Below are positions 59,058 through 64,000 of a stretch of 64,000 nt of DNA, piece by piece (the stretch's first letter is position 1; every line of letters begins with the position of its first letter). The notes below the pieces were generated by a model. The model ran no database searches. It saw only the letters and a program-made list of their open reading frames with translations, and was not told the DNA's origin. Source of the DNA: Phytomonas francai (taxonomy: Eukaryota > Euglenozoa > Kinetoplastea > Trypanosomatida > Trypanosomatidae); NCBI GenBank assembly GCA_001766655.1, contig MJCC01000003.1, positions 62,001 to 126,000 on the forward strand, in the 5' to 3' direction. The translations under genes were made by a program, and so were the position numbers.

Positions 59058-60278
59058 GAAATTAATCTCTCTGGTTTGTATAATTTAAAAATATAATCGC
59101 TTCGTGTCTCGCAGTATCACTCTTTACAATATATGTTCTAAGAGCTTACCGTGGTAATGTTTAGTAAAAGTGCATGTTAGTGGTAAAACGCTCCCTTACA
59201 CCTTCGGTTTTGGAGCAAGTTAATCGAAATAATAAAAGCTACTATGGCTTGGTAACAGTGATGATTAAATAGGCACTTGTATGTTTCTATGTTATTTTAC
59301 CGTGATCCATATTGTTTCACTTTATTCACCAATAATTAATTATCAAATTTACCATCATACTGGAAGCCCGAAAAGGGAAGAGGAATTGTGATTATTATTA
59401 TTGTTGATTACTATCAGAACACTAATTAGTGTTAAAAAAATATCTCTCAACTATTTTATATGGACCTGAATATGGCTGCTATAACTGATCTGTGTTGTTT
59501 TTCTTTTCTATTATTTAGGGTCTTGTTATTACTTTTTGAATGGACTAAAGGAATGTGCTTACTGAGCCATGAAGACTCCATTGACTCTATATACACATGT
59601 TAAATGTATATCGTCTTATTTTTGACTCACCTAAAATTCTAAATATGAAATTTTCACACCAGCTAATACGCAAAACGGTACTGAAAATGGAATAGAATGT
59701 TTTTTTTCACGAAATAAGGGGAAAGGTAGAACATTAGGGAGGTACTGAAATGCATATAGAGTTGTCTAATCAAGAAATCATAGTGTAAAAAGAGCCCTAC
59801 TAATGTACGTATATATCAAAGAATATATATATATATATATATATATACATGATACAGGAACAAATCCTTTTGTTTGTTAATAATAAATTGAAGAGTATTT
59901 TGGAAGTTTTGCCAACCCCAAATGAATAGCTATTTATTCAAACGATAAGTGCTTCCTCTTAGATCAAGTGTTGGTGCGTCCCATCATATTCCCCTACTTT
60001 CTACTCCTTTCTAGAATATATTAGGTAGGATTCCTACAGCTGACAAAATTGTAGTGTATGGGAATTGGAGAGTATAAAAAGTGGTATAGGCAAACAAATT
60101 TTATAATAAAGTGATTTCAAAGTTCGCTCTGTGTTTCTGAGGCTCGCTTTTCAACCCACCCCTCCGTTTGAGGGGAAAAGACAGTCACTGCAATAATACA
60201 ACGAAGATTTGTGTCCGCGTGCACGCACCTCACTCTTGAAAGTACGCTTTTGCCCTCAAGACATCTACCTTGTGAACC
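59058..60278 (+). other. Long intergenic spacer, 1221 bases
   Basis: AT-rich with a TA tract at 59823-59847 and no gene. A probable acceptor is the C/T sequence before the AG at about 60259-60260, near the next ATG. Confidence 0.5.
59823..59847. repeat. (TA)n dinucleotide tract, 25 bases
   Basis: Perfect alternating A/T in the long spacer after acetyl-CoA synthetase. Confidence 0.95.
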
Positions 60279-60620
60279 ATGGGGATCGAGACTTGGAAAA
60301 CCTTTCCGAAGATTCTCACCGAGTATCCACGTCATGGCGTTCCCCTGCCGTGCTCCGATCAAAACCCGCGCTTGAAGTGCCCAGAGACGCGTTGGGCCCG
60401 CGACTTCTGCCTCGCGCAGGGCGGCAACTGCGAGTACAAAATAGAGGCCCACTTCGACTGCCTCACGCAGTACTACCCGGCCGAGCGCGTCGAGGAGTTG
60501 CGAAAGAACTTTAAGCCGAACACGCTGGACTACCCGACCTCAGACACGTACATCCGCTACCGGCATTTCTACATTGGGGCACCTTGGGTCTCCAAGAATA
60601 GCTGGGAGGGTACACGTTAG
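60279..60620 (+). CDS. Twin-CX9C protein, probably mitochondrial intermembrane space
   Basis: The protein has 113 residues. Cys 34 and Cys 44 are separated by nine residues, and so are Cys 51 and Cys 61, with one more Cys at 25. A pair of CX9C motifs in facing helices is the CHCH fold, whose two disulfides are formed in the intermembrane space. Family members include respiratory complex subunits (NDUFA8, NDUFB7, NDUFS5-like) and cytochrome oxidase assembly factors. The remainder (MGIETWKTFPKILTEYPRHG, then a Tyr/Arg-rich tail) does not identify which. Because trypanosomatids lack a canonical Mia40, oxidation probably relies on Erv1. Confidence 0.8.
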   Translation: MGIETWKTFPKILTEYPRHGVPLPCSDQNPRLKCPETRWARDFCLAQGGNCEYKIEAHFDCLTQYYPAERVEELRKNFKPNTLDYPTSDTYIRYRHFYIGAPWVSKNSWEGTR

Positions 60621-61372
60621 ACGACTAGGAAGGGGGAACAAAGGAAAAAGAACAACCAAAAGGCATCGAATCGCGTAGGATTGCCGTTGGTTATCGTTTT
60701 CTTAAATACACTGATCAATGGGAACGCGAGGCGGTTTTCCTCGATCAGGGCTATCCTAGGAAAGGGTAGATTTGTATTTCTTTTGTCGATCCCCGTTGCT
60801 CGGGTTTCGGAGAGAATGCAATTTTACGTAGCATAGATTCCTTGAGGCTTGCGCAGCCTCCGGTGGAAAGTAGGATGCGGAATAGTATAAGTACAATAGT
60901 TATGAAAAAAGTGCTAGTGTGTCGTCTGATGCTATGGATCCTTGGTTTGGCTGTTGTCACATATATGTGTTTATATATAGGCGAATATTTATTTTTCATT
61001 AGTGGAATGTTTTTTAGCCCGATTGCATGGCGAATGACGGTATTTTAAAAATGCCAACAACAAATATGATTAAAGCGCACGCGCACGCAGAAGAAAAAAA
61101 GAAAAGTATCCTATTTGCCTTTTCTTTCGGAAGTGTATCTTCAGCTGCATATTTTCTACGCTGTATGTTGGCATTATTATTTCCGCTTTTGCTATACACA
61201 CTCCTTCATTATTGGGTTCTTGGGGGGGGGGGGGGAATGCATACAAATACCCATAGAAATAAACTTTTATATAACTCAATTCATATATTACTTTATCAGA
61301 AGCAAAATTCAGCAGAGAGAGAAAAAGACAGGAAAGAGTAGCCCACCTATACCGTTTCATTTCTTTTCAAAC
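60621..61372 (+). other. Intergenic spacer with G14 run and possible micro-ORF
   Basis: Holds a 57-codon ATG frame with a hydrophobic core at 60875-61048, not firmly supported, and a run of 14 G at 61222-61235. T-rich signals precede the thiolase gene. Confidence 0.45.
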
Positions 61373-62698
61373 ATGCTTACCCGAGGAATCATCCGTCTTT
61401 CCGCTGCAAGCCGTGTCTTTGTACTGGGTGGCTACGTAACGCCGTTCATCGGAAAGGGCAACCCGGACTTTATTGATAAGAAGCACCCCGACTTTGGCAA
61501 GAAGAATAACAAGACGCTCGAGGAATTCATGGCGGACACGATTCGTGGGACGTTGGATCAGACAACGCTCGCCGGCCGCGAGGAGCTCATCGACCTCCTC
61601 GTGGTCGGGAATTTTGACGGGGAGCTGTTCTCGAGTCAGGGCCACCTCGGGCCGGCTGCAGTGGGGAGCCTGGCCTACGCCCGCCCCGGGGGGGCTGCGA
61701 ACCCCCTCCTATACAAGCCGGCGTTTCGAGTAGAGGGGGCCTGCGCGTCCGGCGGCCTCGCCGTGCACGCCGCCCTCAACGCCCTCAAGGCGGAGTCGGC
61801 GAGCGTGGTGCTCGCGATGGGGGTCGAGGTCCAGACGACCGTTTCGCCCCGGCAGGGTGGCGATTTTCTCGCGCGCGCGGCGCACTACTCCCGGCAGCGC
61901 AGCATCGACGACTTCACCTTCCCCTGCCTCTTCGCGCGGCGGATGAAAAGCATCATAGAGCGCGAGCACTTCACGATGGAGGACACGGCTAGGGTAGCGG
62001 TAAAGGCTTACACAAACGCAAACAAAAACCCTCTAGCCCACATGCGCACGTGCCGTATGACCTTCGAAGAGTGCAATGACGGTCCGAAGAACTTCAAATT
62101 CCTCGGCAATGAAACGTACAAGGAGTATTTGCGCGTGTCGGACTGCTCGCAAGTCAGCGACGGTGGTGCTGGTGTCGTGTTGGTAAACGAAGACGGCCTA
62201 AAGAAGCTGGGTTTGACCCCACGCGATCCTCGGCTCGTCGAGTTAAAGTCTCTGGCCTGTGCGGCTGGAAACCTCTTCGAGGACCCGGCGGATCCTACGC
62301 GGCTGGACACTTCGTATGTAGCCTCTCAACGCGCGCTCGCACAAGCTGGGTTGAAGCCCAGTGATTTGCAGGTGGCCGAGGTGCACGACTGCTTTTCAAT
62401 CGCGGAAATTCTCATGTACGAGGCTCTGGGGCTGGCAGAGTACGGCAAAGGGCGCGGCCTTATCAACAACGGCGATACATGCCTCGACGGCCGTATTCCC
62501 GTGAACACTGGTGGTGGACTCTTGGCTTTTGGCCACCCCGTTGGTGCTACAGGTCTGAAGCAGATTATGGAAGTGTATCGTCAAATGAAGGGACTCTGTG
62601 GGGATTACCAGATGAAAAAGGTGCCCGCTTTGGGCGCGACCCTGAACATGGGCGGTGACGACAAGACCGCCGTCGCGACGGTTCTGGAGAATATTTAG
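61373..62698 (+). CDS. SLP: SCP2-thiolase-like protein (3-ketoacyl-CoA thiolase family)
   Basis: The protein has 441 residues from the ATG at 61373. Upstream codons are open but lack an ATG. The catalytic Cys 124 is in E-G-A-C-A-S-G-G, the second set includes H-D-C-F-S (about residue 340), and G-H-P-V-G-A-T-G (from 387) holds the active-site His. The internal GGGL and N-M-G-G elements are typical of the SCP2/thiolase branch. The first 25 residues (MLTRGIIRLSAASRVFVLGG) form a basic Arg/Ser-rich presequence, so import into mitochondria is likely; no PTS1 is seen at the end (LENI). It should cleave or form 3-ketoacyl-CoA, perhaps in acetate/lipid or sterol-side-chain metabolism. The central part is G+C-rich. 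Confidence 0.93.
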   Translation: MLTRGIIRLSAASRVFVLGGYVTPFIGKGNPDFIDKKHPDFGKKNNKTLEEFMADTIRGTLDQTTLAGREELIDLLVVGNFDGELFSSQGHLGPAAVGSLAYARPGGAANPLLYKPAFRVEGACASGGLAVHAALNALKAESASVVLAMGVEVQTTVSPRQGGDFLARAAHYSRQRSIDDFTFPCLFARRMKSIIEREHFTMEDTARVAVKAYTNANKNPLAHMRTCRMTFEECNDGPKNFKFLGNETYKEYLRVSDCSQVSDGGAGVVLVNEDGLKKLGLTPRDPRLVELKSLACAAGNLFEDPADPTRLDTSYVASQRALAQAGLKPSDLQVAEVHDCFSIAEILMYEALGLAEYGKGRGLINNGDTCLDGRIPVNTGGGLLAFGHPVGATGLKQIMEVYRQMKGLCGDYQMKKVPALGATLNMGGDDKTAVATVLENI

Positions 62699-63677
62699 CT
62701 TCAAAAATGAGCGATAAAGAGGAGACATGGTGCAACTACTGGTGAGCACCAGGGGAAAATACGGAATATCCAAATAATAATGGTGGAAATCGTTGGGCTT
62801 ACTATTTTATGTTTTACATTTTTTTTCTTCCTTTGGTATTATGAATAAAATAATATTTCTTAACAATAGTCTGCGCACCGCCTAGGCCTTTTTCCTCCCG
62901 TTATATGTACGCAACACTCTTTTTCCCCTTAGCTTTACTACTGAATGTTTTCCACAATATTGGAAAGAAACAAAAGCGGATGAAAATAGGACTATATCAA
63001 TTTTTATTATTTCGCCAAATTATCCGATAAATAATCACCACTTTTCGTTTGGTACGTTTTGAAGGATTATATTTGTACGTGCGAAGCCATACTCTGTATG
63101 GCATCCGTTCATGTTGAATTGCTTTAAAAGGTAAATATGTAATGAATCTGAGGTAAAACCACATGGACTTGGGTTTGAATAAAAAATGGGGCAGGCAAGC
63201 ACTTCTTGATGACGAACTACATCCTTTTTCCTAAATAAAATGCTACACGTTGATCTCATACCTTATGGTTACATTACTTTCTCTTAATTTTGTGTTGTAT
63301 TTTGAAGTAAACATCGTTTCATAGATTCCCTTTTCTTTAAGCTGTAAGCTCAGTTATATACACACATAAAATACACTTTCAAGGCAAAATCCCATAATAA
63401 TAGTTCGCTAACGAAAGGCCTTGTTTCATTCCACATTAGCGTGTTTGCGAGGTGAAAAAAACTGGTTCTTTTCCGAGTCATCACCTTCGCTAATAGGCGC
63501 TATTATACAGTGCTCCGTAGTTTCTCTTTTAACGTGACTCTACCTTGAGCTATTTTGGACAGAATTCATAGATCTCATTTTTAACACTATTTTCCCTCAG
63601 CACGTGTTAGTGGCGTGCCGTTTTTTTTTTTTTTTCATCCTCTTCTCCTTTTTTTTTTTGAATTACCTGCTCGGAGA
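62699..63677 (+). other. Intergenic spacer, 979 bases
   Basis: AT-rich. TTTCCCTCAG at 63591-63600 is a classic acceptor. A long T/C tract (about 63619-63660) follows it, ending in AG at 63676-63677, directly before an ATG. No other gene seen. Confidence 0.55.
63591..63600 (+). promoter_or_regulatory. Putative spliced-leader acceptor
   Basis: TTTCCCTCAG: a pyrimidine-rich end followed by AG, 77 bases before the last gene's ATG. A competing AG sits at 63676-63677. Confidence 0.5.
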
Positions 63678-64000
63678 TGTACCGCTCAAGCCTCTTACGA
63701 ATCGTCAAGAGTTTTGTGAAGTTGGCCCCGGCATCCACCGCGGCCAACATCAGCGGGTCTGCGGTCAAGCCAGGAGGCTTCACACCGTCACCAGAGCTGG
63801 CGTCCGCGTCCACAACGGCGTCCACCCCTATGGGCACGGGTGTGCGGAAAAAGGTTATTAAAAAAATAATCAAGAAGGTTAAGGTAGTTGGCAAGAAGCA
63901 ACCAACTGCTTCAGATACCAGCGAGGCTCCAGAGGCAGTTAATCGCACGAATAGACCACCGGCTTCCACGAGAGCGGCAAGCCCCCCTCCCCCTGCCCAG
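63678..64000 (+). CDS. 5' part of a protein with probable mitochondrial presequence (runs off the window)
   Basis: The frame is open to the edge without a stop. It begins MYRSSLLRIVKSFVKLAP, an amphipathic Ser/Arg/Lys/Leu leader typical of mitochondrial targeting, followed by a low-complexity Ala/Ser/Thr stretch. A Lys/Val/Ile-rich repeat follows (VIKKIIKKVKVVGKK) and then Pro/Ala/Ser-rich sequence. The C-terminal domain lies outside the window, so no function can be given. Such Lys-rich N-termini occur in kinetoplastid mitochondrial structural proteins, including histone-like kDNA-associated factors, but this is only an association. The start is the first ATG after the splice signals. Confidence 0.75.

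Noticed and set aside
1..64000. Mobile element, CRISPR or viral insertion
   Set aside because: No reverse transcriptase, transposase, integrase or repeat-spacer pattern was seen on either strand.

Overview
The window reads as nuclear DNA of a kinetoplastid protist, most likely a trypanosomatid. About 30 recognisable genes all lie on the + strand, with no strand switch, no visible introns and no operon-type ribosome binding sites. Most genes follow a pyrimidine tract and an AG, as expected for one polycistronic unit processed by spliced-leader trans-splicing. The gene content fits: an Ino1-type inositol-3-phosphate synthase, an AMP-forming acetyl-CoA synthetase, an SCP2-thiolase-like protein, a fungal/trypanosome-type tRNA ligase, a HUS1-like clamp subunit, and many long genes that I cannot name. 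I did not recognise any transposon, CRISPR array, tRNA or rRNA gene.

Layout. 1-11.9 kb: the tail of a short-chain dehydrogenase, a RING-finger protein, HUS1-like, tryptophanyl-tRNA synthetase, tRNA ligase and an unknown. 12-22.5 kb: inositol-3-phosphate synthase, a tail-anchored protein, an EF-hand/WD40 protein (35-base gap), V-ATPase subunit G and an unknown. 24-38.2 kb: two unknowns, a large ABCG transporter with a Cys-rich N-terminus, a very large unknown protein broken by a 300-base gap, and a small unknown. 38.9-50 kb: aldose 1-epimerase, a glycosyltransferase-like protein, a disordered protein, a 1450-residue coiled-coil protein and a small unknown. 50-64 kb: AMPK beta, two membrane proteins, a SET-domain methyltransferase, an FtsJ/MRM2-like rRNA methyltransferase, acetyl-CoA synthetase, a twin-CX9C protein, SCP2-thiolase-like protein and the 5' end of another gene.

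The genes share a transcription unit, not one pathway. Loose themes are mitochondrial function (TrpRS leader, MRM2-like, twin CX9C, thiolase, last gene), tRNA maturation and charging (Trl1, TrpRS), carbon and energy metabolism (epimerase, inositol synthase, acetyl-CoA synthetase, AMPK beta), and genome maintenance (HUS1).

Two features of the DNA stand out. First, base composition is strongly mosaic: blocks of roughly 70-83% G+C start and stop inside single reading frames, and both assembly gaps lie in such blocks. Second, the spacers are long for a trypanosomatid (up to 1.6 kb) and carry many (TA)n tracts, often just upstream of a start codon. The 300-N gap hides a frame conflict: the true end of the interrupted gene is at 37020 in another frame, not at 37207.
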